DNA from: Nocardiopsis sp. TSRI0078
GTDB lineage: Bacteria; Actinomycetota; Actinomycetes; Streptosporangiales; Streptosporangiaceae
Assembly: GCF_001905145.1 (NCBI RefSeq)
Contig: NZ_LWLB01000008.1
Span: 1 to 64,000, forward strand
DNA: 64,000 nucleotides
Direction: 5' to 3'
Part shown: positions 1-9,493 of the stretch, piece by piece
Position numbering within the stretch: the first letter of the stretch is position 1
How the letters are laid out: each line of letters opens with the position of its first letter
The notes under the pieces: model-generated
Seen by the model: only the letters and a program-made list of their open reading frames with translations
Told to the model about the DNA's origin: nothing
The model's database searches: none
Made by a program: the position numbers and the translations under genes

Positions 1-1061
1 ACGGGGTCGCCGCCGGGGGCGAGCGCGGCCAGTTCCACGAGCAGGGCCCTGTCGGGGGCCAGGGCGCGGGCCGCCGCCAGGGCCAGGCGGGTCTTGCCGA
101 CCCCGCCGGGGCCGGTGAGGGTGACCAGCCGCCGCACGCCCACCAGGGAGCGCAGCGCGTGGAGGTGTTCGTCCCGGCCGAGCAGCTCCCCGCCCGGTGA
201 GGGCAGGGGCGGGAGCCCGCCCTGAGCGCCGGTGTCCCCTTGGGCGGCCGCGTCCGGTACCGGGCCCGGGTCCCCGGCGGCCGTGGTGCCGGCCGGGGGC
301 ACGGAGGGCGGCAGGGGGCCCAGGGCCGGGTCCTGGGCCAGGACCGCACGGTGCGCGGCCGCCAGAGCGGGCCCCGGGTCGATGCCCATCTCGTCGGCCA
401 GGCGGAGGCGCACCCGTTCGTAGGCGGCCAGGGCCTCCTGCTGGCGGCCGGCGCCGTAGAGGGCCAGGACGCGGGCGGCGTGCAGGCGTTCGCGATAGGG
501 GTGGCGGGCCGCCGCGTCGGCCAACTCCGCGGCCAGTGCGGCGTGCTCGCCCAGCTCCAGGCGTGCCTCGGCCAGGTCCTCCAGGGCGGTCACCCGCAGC
601 TCCTCCCAGCGTGCCGCGGCGGACAGGGCCGGTTCGGTGTCGGCGAACTCGGCCAGCACGGGGCCGCGCCACAGGTCCAGGGCACGGGTGAGCAGGTCGG
701 CGCGTTCGCGTGGGTCCGTGGCCCGCGCGGCCCGGCGCAGGAGGTCCTCGAACCGCACCGCGTCGACGTCGTCGGCCGCCAGCAGGTAGCCGGGGGCACG
801 GTGGCGTACCAGGGAGCGGGCCCCGGGTTCGGCGCGGTCCAGGTCCGCGCGCAGCTGGGAGACCCGGGCCTGCAGGACGGCGGCGGGACGCGCGGGCGGG
901 TGGTCGCCCCACAGGTCGCCCACGAGGCGGTCGGCGGGTACCAGCCGTCCTCCGGCCAGCAGCAGGGAGACCAGCAGGGCGCGCACCTTGGTGTCGCGGA
1001 CCCGAACGGACTCGCCCTCGTCGGTCCGCACCGTCAGCGGACCCAGCACCCCGAAACGCAT
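1..1061 (-). CDS. AfsR/SARP-family transcriptional regulator (partial, 3' end outside window)
   Basis: About 353 N-terminal residues are visible. They open with MRFGVLGPL, typical of the OmpR-like winged helix of SARP activators (about residues 1-90). A helical bacterial transcriptional activation domain follows (about 95-245), then a Pro/Gly/Ala linker and the start of an NB-ARC-type ATPase with the P-loop GPGGVGKT near residue 316. Regulators of this class switch secondary-metabolite or developmental genes; the target here is unknown. It diverges from the SDR gene across about 100 bp, so the two may share a promoter region. The ATPase core and any C-terminal repeats lie off the edge. Confidence 0.9.
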   Translation of the reverse strand, partial: MRFGVLGPLTVRTDEGESVRVRDTKVRALLVSLLLAGGRLVPADRLVGDLWGDHPPARPAAVLQARVSQLRADLDRAEPGARSLVRHRAPGYLLAADDVDAVRFEDLLRRAARATDPRERADLLTRALDLWRGPVLAEFADTEPALSAAARWEELRVTALEDLAEARLELGEHAALAAELADAAARHPYRERLHAARVLALYGAGRQQEALAAYERVRLRLADEMGIDPGPALAAAHRAVLAQDPALGPLPPSVPPAGTTAAGDPGPVPDAAAQGDTGAQGGLPPLPSPGGELLGRDEHLHALRSLVGVRRLVTLTGPGGVGKTRLALAAARALAPDRALLVELAALAPGGDP

Positions 1062-1163
1062 GCGGCAACCGTAGCGATCCCGTGGGACACCCGTGGCGGC
1101 GGGAGCCACCGTGGTCCCAGCGGGGCGGCGCAGGGCCGCCCTCCGAACGACGAGGTGGACACG

Positions 1164-1925
1164 ATGGGCGACTACAGCGGTAAGCGGGCCGTGGTGATCG
1201 GCGGCACGTACGGCATGGGCATGGGCGTGGTCGAGGCGCTGCTCGCCGGAGGGGCCGAGGTACTGCTGACCGGACGTGGGGAGAAGGGCCTGGAGGAGGC
1301 GCGCGGCCGGTTGGGGCCGAGGGCGCACGTGGTGCGCGCCGACGTGGCCGACCCGGCCGCCACCGACGCGCTGGCCGGGGAGGTGCGCTCCGTACTGGGC
1401 GGGATCGACCTGCTGCACGTCAACGTGGGCACCGCCGAGTTCGCTCCGTTCGACCAGGTCACGGAGGAGGCCTATGACCGGATGTTCGCGGTCAACACCA
1501 AGGGGGCCTTCTTCACGGTGCAGCGGCTGGCGCCGCTGGTGGCCGACGGAGGGGCGGTCGTGTTCACCACGTCGGTCACCAACGTGACCAGTTCGCCGGG
1601 GATGGTCGTGTACACGGGCGCGAAGGCGGCGGTACTCGGCTTCAGCCGGGTGCTCGCCTCGGAGCTGCTGCCCCGCGGCATCCGGGTGAACACGGTCGCA
1701 CCGGGCTTCACCGACACCCCCACGATGGGGGTCCGCGACCTGACCGACGCCGATCGCGCGGAGTTCATGCGGGTGGGGGACGAGGCCACGCCGATGGGCC
1801 GTCACGGCACCGTCGCCGAGGTCGCCCGCGCCGTGCTCTTCCTCGGATTCGAGGCCACCTTCACCTCGGGCGCGGAGCTCCCCGTGGACGGCGGCCTGGG
1901 CGCGGGGCTCGGACCCGGCCTCTGA
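1164..1925 (+). CDS. SDR-family oxidoreductase
   Basis: A 253-residue short-chain dehydrogenase. It has a glycine-rich cofactor loop (GGTYGMG, residues 13-19), an NVG core motif, and the catalytic Ser with Tyr150-x-x-x-Lys154 (YTGAK). The C-terminus ends in the usual SG.EL.VDGG pattern. ATG 1164 was chosen because the glycine loop then sits the normal distance from the N-terminus; the open frame runs further upstream only as antisense of the SARP gene. NAD(P)(H)-dependent oxidation or reduction is expected, substrate unknown. A LysR gene follows 35 bp downstream on the same strand and may control it. Confidence 0.9.
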   Translation: MGDYSGKRAVVIGGTYGMGMGVVEALLAGGAEVLLTGRGEKGLEEARGRLGPRAHVVRADVADPAATDALAGEVRSVLGGIDLLHVNVGTAEFAPFDQVTEEAYDRMFAVNTKGAFFTVQRLAPLVADGGAVVFTTSVTNVTSSPGMVVYTGAKAAVLGFSRVLASELLPRGIRVNTVAPGFTDTPTMGVRDLTDADRAEFMRVGDEATPMGRHGTVAEVARAVLFLGFEATFTSGAELPVDGGLGAGLGPGL

Positions 1926-1960
1926 GAACCGTGTCCGGGCCGGGTGGCTAGTCTGACTCG

Positions 1961-2851
1961 GTGGAGCTTCGACAACTGAGACACTTCGCCGCCGTGTGCG
2001 AGGAACAGCACTTCACCCGGGCCGCCGAACTCCTCGGCATCACGCAGTCGGGCCTGTCGGCGTCGGTCCGCGCGCTGGAGAGGGACCTGGGCACGCAGCT
2101 GCTGCTGCGCACCACCCGGCGGGTGATCCCCACCCCGACCGGGCGGCTGCTGCTCACCGAGGCCCAGCGCATCCTCGCCGCCGCCGACGGGCTCAGGGAG
2201 ATGGTCGCCGACCACCACGGGGTGCGCGGCACCCTCTCCCTGGGCACCGAGCAGTGCATGGGGGTGGTGGAGGCGGCCCCGCTGCTGCACGGCTACCGCT
2301 CCCGGCACCCCGAGGTGGCCGTCAATCTCCAGCAGGCGGGCACCGGACAGCTGTTGGACCAGCTGCGGGCCGGGCGCCTGGACGCCGCCCTGGTGGCGGG
2401 GACGCTGCTCGCGGAGGAGGGGGTGGACCTGCGGCACATCACCGAGGAGCCGCTGATGCTGCTGGCCGCCCCCGACCACGCGCTCGACGGCGAGGACCTG
2501 CTGCCCCTGCTGGCCCGGGAGGACTACGTGGACCTGCACCCGGGGTGGGGCGCGCGCGACTGCGCGGACAGGGCGTTCGGCGAGTTCGGCATCACCCGCC
2601 GTGTGGCGCTGCAGGTCAACGACGTCTACACCCTGCTGGACCTGGTGCATCGCCGGATGGGGGTGGCGGTGGTACCGCGCCCGGTCGTGGACAAGCCGCA
2701 GGCGGCGGGGCTGTGGAGCGTGCCGCTGCCGAGCGGCACACGGTGGAGGGTCGGCCTGGCCACGCCCAAGGGCGCGAAGCCCTCCACCGCCACCCGGGCC
2801 TTCCTCGACCTGCTGCGCGGGGAGCACCCGATTGATGACTCCGACTCATGA
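1961..2851 (+). CDS. LysR-family transcriptional regulator
   Basis: 296 residues with the standard LysR layout: an N-terminal winged helix-turn-helix (starts VELRQLRHF, helix region about 18-40, RAAELLGITQSGLS) and a periplasmic-binding-protein-like effector domain from about residue 90 onward. GTG 1961 gives the canonical N-terminus. It lies directly behind the SDR gene and in front of the mycothiol-dependent dehydrogenase, either of which could be its target; the sequence does not decide. No truncation is seen. Confidence 0.92.
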   Translation: MELRQLRHFAAVCEEQHFTRAAELLGITQSGLSASVRALERDLGTQLLLRTTRRVIPTPTGRLLLTEAQRILAAADGLREMVADHHGVRGTLSLGTEQCMGVVEAAPLLHGYRSRHPEVAVNLQQAGTGQLLDQLRAGRLDAALVAGTLLAEEGVDLRHITEEPLMLLAAPDHALDGEDLLPLLAREDYVDLHPGWGARDCADRAFGEFGITRRVALQVNDVYTLLDLVHRRMGVAVVPRPVVDKPQAAGLWSVPLPSGTRWRVGLATPKGAKPSTATRAFLDLLRGEHPIDDSDS

Positions 2852-2953
2852 ATCCCACAGGCATCACCTGTTGGACATGTGCGAGCCCTGCGGGGCATGG
2901 TGACGGAAGCGGCGCGCACCGGCGCCGCCTCCAGCCACATGTGGGGAGCAAGG

Positions 2954-4039
2954 ATGTCCGAGCGGGTACAAGGGGTGATCTCCCGTGCCAAGGGAGCGCC
3001 CGTCGAACTGACCACGATCGTGATCCCCGACCCGGGGCCGGGCGAGGCCGTGGTCAGGATCCAGGCGTGCGGGGTGTGCCACACCGACCTGCACTACCGC
3101 GAGGGCGGCATCAACGACGAGTTCCCGTTCCTGCTCGGGCACGAGGCCGCCGGTGTGGTGGACTCCGTGGGCGAGGGCGTGAGCACCGTCAAGCCCGGTG
3201 ACCACGTGGTCCTCAACTGGCGCGCGGTGTGCGGGGACTGCCGCGCCTGCCGCCGGGGACGGCACCAGTACTGCTTCGACACGCACAACGCCGAGCAGAG
3301 GATGACGCTGGAGGACGGCACCGAGCTCTCCCCCGCCCTGGGCATCGGCGCGTTCGCCGAGAAGACCCTCGTCGCCGCCGGGCAGTGCACGAAGGTCGAC
3401 CCGCAGGCCTCCCCCGCCGCGGCCGGCCTGCTCGGCTGCGGGGTCATGGCCGGTATCGGCGCCGCCATCAACACCGGGGGCGTGGGGCTCGGCGACTCGG
3501 TCGCCGTCATCGGCTGCGGCGGCGTGGGCAGCGCCGCGGTCGCCGGCGCGCGCCTGGCCGGGGCCGGCCGGATCATCGCCGTGGACCTGGAGGACCGCAA
3601 GCTCGCATGGGCGAGCGGCTTCGGCGCCACCCACACCGTCAACGCCTCCTACACCGACCCGGTCGAGACCATCCGCGACCTGACCGGCGGTTTCGGCGCC
3701 GACGTGGTCATCGACGCCGTGGGCACGCCCAAGACCTACGAGCAGGCCTTCTACGCCCGCGACCTGGCGGGCACGGTCGTCCTGGTCGGCGTGCCCACTC
3801 CGCAGATGCGCCTGGAGCTGCCGCTGCTGGACGTCTTCGGACGCGGCGGCGCGCTGAAGTCCTCCTGGTACGGCGACTGCCTGCCCTCGCGCGACTTCCC
3901 CATGCTCGTCGACCTGTACCTGCAGGGCCGTCTGGACCTGGACGGCTTCGTCACGGAGGAGATCGGATTGAACGACGTCGAGGAGGCGTTCGCCCGCATG
4001 GAGCGCGGCGACGTCCTGCGATCGGTGGTGATGTTGTGA
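2954..4039 (+). CDS. mscR: S-(hydroxymethyl)mycothiol dehydrogenase-like zinc alcohol dehydrogenase
   Basis: 361 residues from ATG 2954, which follows a GGGGAGC ribosome site; an earlier GTG at 2879 is less likely. A medium-chain zinc dehydrogenase: catalytic zinc ligands in [10 protein letters not shown] and GHEAAG, structural-zinc cysteines in [15 protein letters not shown], and the Rossmann motif GCGGVG. The closest family is the mycothiol-dependent formaldehyde dehydrogenase, which oxidises S-hydroxymethylmycothiol to the formyl thioester in the cytosol with NAD. The MBL-fold hydrolase overlapping its stop codon is the usual partner of this enzyme in actinobacteria, which supports the assignment over a generic alcohol dehydrogenase. 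Confidence 0.85.
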   Translation: MSERVQGVISRAKGAPVELTTIVIPDPGPGEAVVRIQACGVCHTDLHYREGGINDEFPFLLGHEAAGVVDSVGEGVSTVKPGDHVVLNWRAVCGDCRACRRGRHQYCFDTHNAEQRMTLEDGTELSPALGIGAFAEKTLVAAGQCTKVDPQASPAAAGLLGCGVMAGIGAAINTGGVGLGDSVAVIGCGGVGSAAVAGARLAGAGRIIAVDLEDRKLAWASGFGATHTVNASYTDPVETIRDLTGGFGADVVIDAVGTPKTYEQAFYARDLAGTVVLVGVPTPQMRLELPLLDVFGRGGALKSSWYGDCLPSRDFPMLVDLYLQGRLDLDGFVTEEIGLNDVEEAFARMERGDVLRSVVML

Positions 4040-4668
4040 GCCTCGAACGAGTGGAGCACCTGACCACCTCGGGAACCTTCGCCCTGGACGGCGGCGAGTG
4101 GGAGGTCGACAACAACGTCTGGGTCGTGGGCGACCGCGACCAGGCCCTGGTGATCGACGCGGCGCACGACGCGAACGCGATCCTCGGCGTGGTGGGCGAC
4201 CGCGAACTGGTGGCGGTGGTGTGCACGCACGGGCACAGCGACCACGTCAACGCCGCCCCGGCGCTCGCCGACGCCACCGGCGCGCCCGTCCTGCTGCACC
4301 CGGCCGACCGGGTGCTGTGGGACATGACCCACCCCGACAGGGCGCCCGACGCCGAGCTGTCCCAGGGGCAGACCATCAAGATCGCCGGGACCGAGCTGAC
4401 CGTACTGCACACCCCGGGGCACGCCCCGGGCGCGGTGTGCCTGTACGGCCCCGAACTGGGCGTGCTGTTCAGCGGGGACACCCTGTTCCAGGGCGGCCCC
4501 GGTGCGACGGGGCGGTCCTACTCGGACTTCCCGACGATCGTGGAGTCCATCCGCGACCGGCTGCTCAGCCTGCCGGAGGAGACGGTGGTCAACACCGGTC
4601 ACGGCCCGTCCACCACGATCGGTGCCGAGGCCCCCCACCTGCAGGAGTGGATCGACCGGGGTCACTGA
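4036..4668 (+). CDS. MBL-fold metallo-hydrolase, mscR partner
   Basis: 210 residues. Starts at GTG 4036 inside the GTGA overlap with the preceding stop, so the two genes are translationally coupled. It carries the metallo-beta-lactamase metal motif [10 protein letters not shown] and further ligand regions [15 protein letters not shown] and NTGHGPST, so it should bind two metal ions. Family knowledge suggests hydrolysis of a thioester such as S-formylmycothiol, completing formaldehyde oxidation to formate; this step is inferred from the operon. A strong bidirectional hairpin follows. Confidence 0.88.
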   Translation: MSLERVEHLTTSGTFALDGGEWEVDNNVWVVGDRDQALVIDAAHDANAILGVVGDRELVAVVCTHGHSDHVNAAPALADATGAPVLLHPADRVLWDMTHPDRAPDAELSQGQTIKIAGTELTVLHTPGHAPGAVCLYGPELGVLFSGDTLFQGGPGATGRSYSDFPTIVESIRDRLLSLPEETVVNTGHGPSTTIGAEAPHLQEWIDRGH

Positions 4669-4688
4669 GGCCTGCTCCCCTGACCGGT

Positions 4689-4743
4689 CCGGACGGCACG
4701 GCCGCCGAGGCGCACCACGTGTCCCGGCGGCCGCGCCGTCCGG
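4689..4743. terminator. bidirectional intrinsic terminator hairpin
   Basis: Inverted arms at 4689-4707 and 4725-4743 pair over about 18 bp with one mismatch around a 17-nt loop. The hairpin lies between the convergent MBL-hydrolase and GNAT genes, so it can stop transcription from both sides. There is no strong U-tract, as is common in actinobacteria. Confidence 0.7.
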
Positions 4744-4749
4744 GGCGCG

Positions 4750-5211
4750 TCAGCGCAGGAGCAGCTCGCCGACCGCCTCGCCCTCCAGCACCCGTCCGGT
4801 GGAACGGAAACCGAGCTTGAGGTAGAAGTCCTCCGGACCGCCCTCGCCCGGCACCCACATCACGGTGACGCGGTCGTTGCCCCGGCGCCGGGCCTCCTCG
4901 CACACGGCCTGGACGGCGAACCGGCCGTAGCCGCGGCCCTGCCTTCCCTCGGCGATGTTGAGCCTCCAGATACCGCACCGGAAGTCCGGCTCCCGCTCGT
5001 CGGGCTGGAAGTTGGCCATGACGAATCCGACGGCCTCGTCGCCGTCCATGACCAGCCGGGGCCACGCGGTCTCACGGGCGGCGTAGGCCTCGGCCAGGGA
5101 GCGCTCCACCGGGGCGACGAACCGGTTCTGGTCCTCGCGGACCTTCACCTCGCAGGCGGTGACGACGTTGTCGGGGGTGATCTCCGCCAGGCGGAGGGAG
5201 GAGGGTTCCAT
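4750..5211 (-). CDS. GNAT-family N-acetyltransferase
   Basis: 153 residues covering a single GNAT domain. The acetyl-CoA pyrophosphate loop is visible as EGRQGRGYGRFAVQ (about residue 90), and the C-terminal strand FYLKLGFRSTG is typical. The N-terminal part resembles diamine/spermidine-type acetyltransferases, but substrate cannot be read from sequence. It is convergent with the mscR operon and followed by a shared terminator. Its own promoter lies in the short gap before the next minus-strand gene. Confidence 0.88.
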   Translation of the reverse strand: MEPSSLRLAEITPDNVVTACEVKVREDQNRFVAPVERSLAEAYAARETAWPRLVMDGDEAVGFVMANFQPDEREPDFRCGIWRLNIAEGRQGRGYGRFAVQAVCEEARRRGNDRVTVMWVPGEGGPEDFYLKLGFRSTGRVLEGEAVGELLLR

Positions 5212-5261
5212 GGGGGCACCCTACGTTCGGGCTCCGTCGAGGGCCACGGCTTTTCGCCCGC

Positions 5262-6335
5262 TCAGGCGGGCCGGGACGCGGTGAGGCCGCTGCCGTGCTC
5301 CATGGCGGTGATCAGCGCGGGAACCAGGTGTGCGGAGCGCTCCGCGAGCCGGTCGGGGTCGAGGAAGACGCGCAGCGCCCCCGGCGCGAGGCTGGCCAGC
5401 GCGCGCCGGACCAGGGGCTGGTCCGAGCGTTCGCGCAGTCGGGCCACGGTACCCGGCCAGTGCCGCTCCTGGACGGCGCCCAGGGCCACGGCGGTGAGCC
5501 AGAGCGCGAACAGCGGACCGGATCCGGTGCCCAGGCGGTCGGCGCACGCCCGGCGCAGCTCCCCCGGCCCCGCGCCCCATTCCCCCAGCACCTCCAGGGT
5601 GGGCCGGTGGGCCCCGGGCACGTCGTGGGCGGTGTCGATGACCACGGCCTCGCAGGTGTTCCAGCGCAGGAACGGCAGCAGCGGGGGGACGTCCAGGACC
5701 GTCCCGTCGAAGCGGGCGCCCTCCGCGGCGAAGCAGACCGAGCGCCGGATCCCGTGGCCGTCGTTGCCCTTGAGGCTGGGCAGGTCCTCGTGCTCGACCA
5801 GGTTGGGCACCGCGGTCAGGGCGGGGACCCCGCGTTCCCGCAGGAACCGCAGGGCGGCGCGGTCGTCGGAGCGGCCTCCCGCGTCCTTCATGAAACGCCC
5901 CATGTCGACCGCCAGGTCCCTCGGCAGGAGCAGGGCGGGCGTGGGCATGTAGGGGTTGATGACGGGGACCGCGCCGGATCCGGCGAGAACCGCCCACCGC
6001 GCCAGGTAGGCGGTGCGAGAACCCCATTCCACGAAAAGGGAGACCGCGGCTCCGGGGTGCCTTTCCACGATTCCGCGCACGGATTCGGGAAAGTCCGCGC
6101 ACACGCGCACGTCGTCCTGGAGGACCAGGTGGTGGGTGGAGTCGAAACGGGCCGCGTCGGAGAAGGCGGCCTGGGAGGCTCGCAGGGAGCTGGGAGGCCC
6201 CTCGGGCTCGGGATCCGGGGCCAGGGCGGCGTCCGCGATCCCCAGGGAGTCCAGGACCCGGCGTGCGTGGCGGCTCCTGCGGGGATGGGTCATGACCGAG
6301 GCGGACAGCACGGCGGAGGAAAGGGGTTTCGGCAT
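5262..6335 (-). CDS. Glycosyltransferase-like protein of unknown function
   Basis: 357 residues from ATG 6335 (MPKPLSSAVL). The N-terminal half looks like a GT-A-type fold: an initial strand with SVMTHPRR, an acidic HLVLQDDVRV motif near residue 75 that resembles a sugar-nucleotide DxD site, and a later PSLKGNDGHG stretch. The C-terminal third is helical without a recognised motif. Family assignment is by resemblance to small LPS-type glycosyltransferases and is tentative. The upstream 230 bp up to the SARP remnant are unusually AT-rich for this region and probably hold its promoter. Confidence 0.6.
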   Translation of the reverse strand: MPKPLSSAVLSASVMTHPRRSRHARRVLDSLGIADAALAPDPEPEGPPSSLRASQAAFSDAARFDSTHHLVLQDDVRVCADFPESVRGIVERHPGAAVSLFVEWGSRTAYLARWAVLAGSGAVPVINPYMPTPALLLPRDLAVDMGRFMKDAGGRSDDRAALRFLRERGVPALTAVPNLVEHEDLPSLKGNDGHGIRRSVCFAAEGARFDGTVLDVPPLLPFLRWNTCEAVVIDTAHDVPGAHRPTLEVLGEWGAGPGELRRACADRLGTGSGPLFALWLTAVALGAVQERHWPGTVARLRERSDQPLVRRALASLAPGALRVFLDPDRLAERSAHLVPALITAMEHGSGLTASRPA

Positions 6336-6567
6336 ATCCACAGAATAACCGAGAAAACCCCGGAAACAAGCCGACCGGAGAAGAATATTTATCCCCCGAA
6401 ATCCCCTACCCCGCCAGGATAACACGCGGGTGTTCGGCAATTCAATTTCCTTTTCCGGGGAGGGGAGGCGGCCCCGGTCCGTGCCCCGGAGGGGCGGTTT
6501 CCTGGGGGATGCCCCGGCGGGGCCTGTCCGGGGTGGATCCGGGTCGGGTCCCGGGGAGAATGCCGGT

Positions 6568-6975
6568 ATGCGTGTCGCGATCCTGGGCCCCCTGCGAGTG
6601 GTCGCCGACGGCCGGGCCGCGGACGTCGGCGGGGCCCGTCTGCGCGCCCTGCTGGCCCGGCTCGCGCTGGAGGCGGGGCACCGGGTCGGCCACCGCGCCC
6701 TGGCCGACGCCATGCCGGACATGCCGATGATCGCCCAGGTGGCCGTGGGCACGGCGGACCTGCTGCTCCGCAGGGAAGAACCGGAGCGGGCGGCGCGGGT
6801 CCTGGGAACCGCGCACGCACTGCGCGGCGGCCCCAACCCGCGCCATCCGGACGTCGACCGGCTGCTCCGCGACCTGCGCGCCCACCGCGCCGCCTACGAC
6901 CGCGCCAGCCGCCTGGCAGCGGAGGAGGCCCTGGCCACGATCCGCGCGGAGCACGACGACCTGACCGCCCGCTAG
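6568..6975 (+). pseudogene. Internally deleted SARP/AfsR regulator remnant
   Basis: An open frame of 135 residues whose first part (MRVAILGPLRVVADGR, about residues 1-48) is the beginning of an OmpR-like SARP DNA-binding domain. From about residue 50 it continues in frame with a helical stretch (MPMIAQVAVGTADLL, then LRGGPNPRHPDVDRL) that matches the extreme C-terminus of large SARP-ATPase regulators. The middle part, normally several hundred residues, is missing. ATG 6568 follows GGGGAGAA. It may be inert or a micro-protein; an in-frame fusion this short is unlikely to be a normal regulator. Confidence 0.7.
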
Positions 6976-6993
6976 CGCTTTCCGTCGGGCTCC

Positions 6994-7617
6994 CTACGCC
7001 GGGGCCCTCTCCTCCCTCCTCCCCTCCTTCCTCAGGAACTCGTCGCGGCAGTCGGCGCAGCAGAACGCGTGCAGCGTCCCCTCCCGCTCCAGGGTGACGG
7101 TGCCGTCCTCCAGCGGAGAGATCACCCCGCACAGCGGGTCCCGTACGGCGCGGCCCTCGGCGAGGTCCTCCCGGTAGGGGTCGCTCATCAGCTCCACGAT
7201 CGCTGCGGAGTCGACCGCCCCGCCGAACACGCCCATGCTGCCCTCGGTGACCCCCATGACCTGCACCTGGACCACCGGTTCCCGGTAGGGCCGCTCGGAG
7301 TCGGACTCGACGTCGGCGACGACCCTGGTGGCGTAGGTGACCAGGGCCTCGCTCATGGCCTTGCGCCACGGGCCCGGTACGTGGAAGCGCACCATGCACC
7401 GGGGCGCGGCGTCGGCGCCGAGGGCGTGCTGGTCGACCACCCACACCCGCGGCTCGTGCACCACCACCTGGAACAGGGAGCCCAGGACCTGCTCCCAGCC
7501 CTCGTAGATCTCCTCGCCCTCGGTCAGCTCGGCCACGGTCCCCAGGCGCTCGGCCAGGCGGCGGAGCCGCTCCGGGTCGAGGGTGCACCTGGGGACGAAC
7601 AACTCGATGAACATCAT
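6994..7617 (-). CDS. Unknown protein with C-terminal YHS/TRASH-like metal-binding domain
   Basis: 207 residues from ATG 7617 with a clear GGAGGTG ribosome site. The N-terminal strand MMFIELFVPRCTL resembles the start of tautomerase-like proteins. The middle holds two similar alpha/beta stretches. The C-terminus (about 160-200) has the YHS/TRASH pattern DPLCG, then a beta region and FCCADCRDEFL, predicted to bind a metal ion through four cysteines. Function is unknown; metal sensing or a redox role is only inferred. The ISL3 element inserted about 125 bp upstream of its start. Confidence 0.7.
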   Translation of the reverse strand: MMFIELFVPRCTLDPERLRRLAERLGTVAELTEGEEIYEGWEQVLGSLFQVVVHEPRVWVVDQHALGADAAPRCMVRFHVPGPWRKAMSEALVTYATRVVADVESDSERPYREPVVQVQVMGVTEGSMGVFGGAVDSAAIVELMSDPYREDLAEGRAVRDPLCGVISPLEDGTVTLEREGTLHAFCCADCRDEFLRKEGRREERAPA

Positions 7618-7743
7618 CGGAAAACACCTCCGCCACGGACGGTGCCGCACCGTCCTGTCAGGAGGCTGCCGAGGCGCTGTCGGGTGCGGGCGGGCCCGCT
7701 CGTATTGAGCACAGCGGGGATGCCAGTGGAAACGCAGCCGACT

Positions 7744-7792
7744 GGTTCTGGCACTGATCTTGTGGTGCGGTGACAGTCCGTCACTCAGATGG
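7744..7792 (+). repeat. Left terminal inverted repeat of the ISL3 element
   Basis: 49 bp identical to the reverse complement of 9937-9985. It overlaps the last codons and stop of the transposase gene. Confidence 0.9.
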
Positions 7793-9353
7793 GGTAGAGG
7801 ACTCGGATGCGCAGGAGGTCGAAGTTCGCGCGGCCGAACATCTGCCTCTTGAGCATCTTGATCTTGTTCACGGTGCCCTCCACTGCTCCGGAACTGTGGG
7901 GCAGGCTCAGGCCCGCGCGGACCGCCGCGTGGTCGTGGCTGAGACTGCGAGCGAAGGAACCCAGCGCGGGAAGGCGTTCCGTGGACGCGGCGGTGATCCA
8001 CCCATCCAGCCGGTGCCCTTCGCGGTGAACCATCATCTGCGCGAAATTGCGGACGTGCCTGGCCAGAGCATCGAGTTCGGGGCACTGGTCGAGGACTGCC
8101 TTGAGCCGCACTGCGTCATCGGGATCCAGGCCCTGCGGATGGGACATGATCCATCCGGTGACATGGCGCGGCTTCGGCGGCGGAGCAGGGGCAGGAGTGA
8201 CTGTCTCCTGGCCGCGAAAGGCTTCCATGTAGCGCTGAACACTTCTCACACATCCGGTCCAGCCTTGCGCCTTGATCTCCTCATGGAGCTGGGCGGCGTT
8301 GTGGCAGCCTTCGTTCCATCGGCGAGCCAGGTAGGGCTTGTAGTCGTCCAGCTTGGTGGGGCGGTGGAGGGCCCCGATCAGCAGTTCATCGGGGGTCGCG
8401 GCGTGGGCGAACCGGCGCACGGTGCGGAAGACCAGCCCGAGTTGGCGGGAGATGGCGTTGAGAGAGGCGCCCTCGGCCAGGAGGGCGTGTACGGCCGCGT
8501 GGCGCTCGATGGTTCTGGTGACCAGACGTCGTTCACGGCCGTTCGCGTCACGTGCCTCTGGGCGCGGGGTATCCGGCGGCTCTGCAGCCTCGGTCTCAGC
8601 GGAGGGCAGCGGAGCTTCGTCCAAGCAGGCCCGGTGGGCGCGGACCGTCTTGTCGACCACCTCGGTGAGGTTGTGCCACAAGTGGAAGCGATCAGCGACC
8701 TGGAGGGCGTCGGGGGCTCCGATGCGGGCCCCATCGGCATAGGACCCGGAACGGTCCCGGCAAATCACCTGCGTCCCGGGATGGTCCTCCAGCCACGCCG
8801 CGAACGTCGCAGAGGTCCGCCCTGGCAGCAGGTCGACGGGCCGATGGGTGTTCATGTCCACAAGGACCGTCCCGTAGACATTCCCGCGTTTGAGGGCGAA
8901 GTCGTCCACGCCGAGGACCGAGGGTGCTGCGGCCAGCTCAGAGCCGGGTAGTGCCCGCAGCGAACGCAGCAGCGTCATCCGGTTGACCGGCATCCCCAGC
9001 AGCCGCGCCAGCCGTGCGCCCGCGCGCCCGGCGAGCGCTCGTGCAATCGCGGTCATGGCTTCCTTGCGCGGCAGGCTGAAACGGCCATGCGGACAGGTCA
9101 GGCCCGGTACCTGCTCCGCAAACGTCATCGCCGGACAAGCGAATTCGGGGCAGAGGAATCGGCGGATACGCAGCCGGATGACGACCTCGGCTCCACCGAC
9201 CGCAGTGTCGCGGACCGTGCGTTCGTAGCGGCCGTGCACGCGAGCGGACCCCGTGCCACACCTTGGGCAGACCCCGACAGTGGCGCGCGCCCGAGCGGTG
9301 ATCCGGAGCGTCGCTGACGCGTGCTCTACATCCTCCACCACAAGACCGGCCAA
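7785..9353 (-). CDS. ISL3-family transposase
   Basis: 522 residues, the full length expected for the family. An N-terminal zinc-binding region has CPRCG and further Cys/His pairs (CPEFACP, CPHGRF). A short helix-turn-helix follows around VNRMTLLRSL. The DDE catalytic core is recognisable as LGVDDFALKRG, VICRDRSGSYADG and, near the C-terminus, HSSGAVEGTVNKIKMLKRQ. A second helix-turn-helix (LNAISRQLGLVFRTV) lies inside the core. No frameshift or stop interrupts the frame, so the element may still be active. The last codons overlap the left inverted repeat. Confidence 0.93.
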   Translation of the reverse strand: MAGLVVEDVEHASATLRITARARATVGVCPRCGTGSARVHGRYERTVRDTAVGGAEVVIRLRIRRFLCPEFACPAMTFAEQVPGLTCPHGRFSLPRKEAMTAIARALAGRAGARLARLLGMPVNRMTLLRSLRALPGSELAAAPSVLGVDDFALKRGNVYGTVLVDMNTHRPVDLLPGRTSATFAAWLEDHPGTQVICRDRSGSYADGARIGAPDALQVADRFHLWHNLTEVVDKTVRAHRACLDEAPLPSAETEAAEPPDTPRPEARDANGRERRLVTRTIERHAAVHALLAEGASLNAISRQLGLVFRTVRRFAHAATPDELLIGALHRPTKLDDYKPYLARRWNEGCHNAAQLHEEIKAQGWTGCVRSVQRYMEAFRGQETVTPAPAPPPKPRHVTGWIMSHPQGLDPDDAVRLKAVLDQCPELDALARHVRNFAQMMVHREGHRLDGWITAASTERLPALGSFARSLSHDHAAVRAGLSLPHSSGAVEGTVNKIKMLKRQMFGRANFDLLRIRVLYPI

Positions 9354-9493
9354 ATGCGGGAGTAGTTCCTTGATCCCCTGAAGTTCACACGCGGCTCAGG
9401 ATCACAGACTTCCGTGACTCTTCATGAGAAAACGACAAGATCGGGACTCGGACCCCGCATCGCTTTCCTGCAGGCGCGTCTTCAGCACGTGCT

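Noticed and set aside
240..1163. N-terminal extension of the SDR protein
   Set aside because: It is the antisense of the SARP gene; the SDR fold begins normally at ATG 1164.
5262..6836. Longer start for the GT-like protein (524 residues)
   Set aside because: The extra N-terminal part is antisense to the SARP remnant and passes through an AT-rich promoter-like segment.
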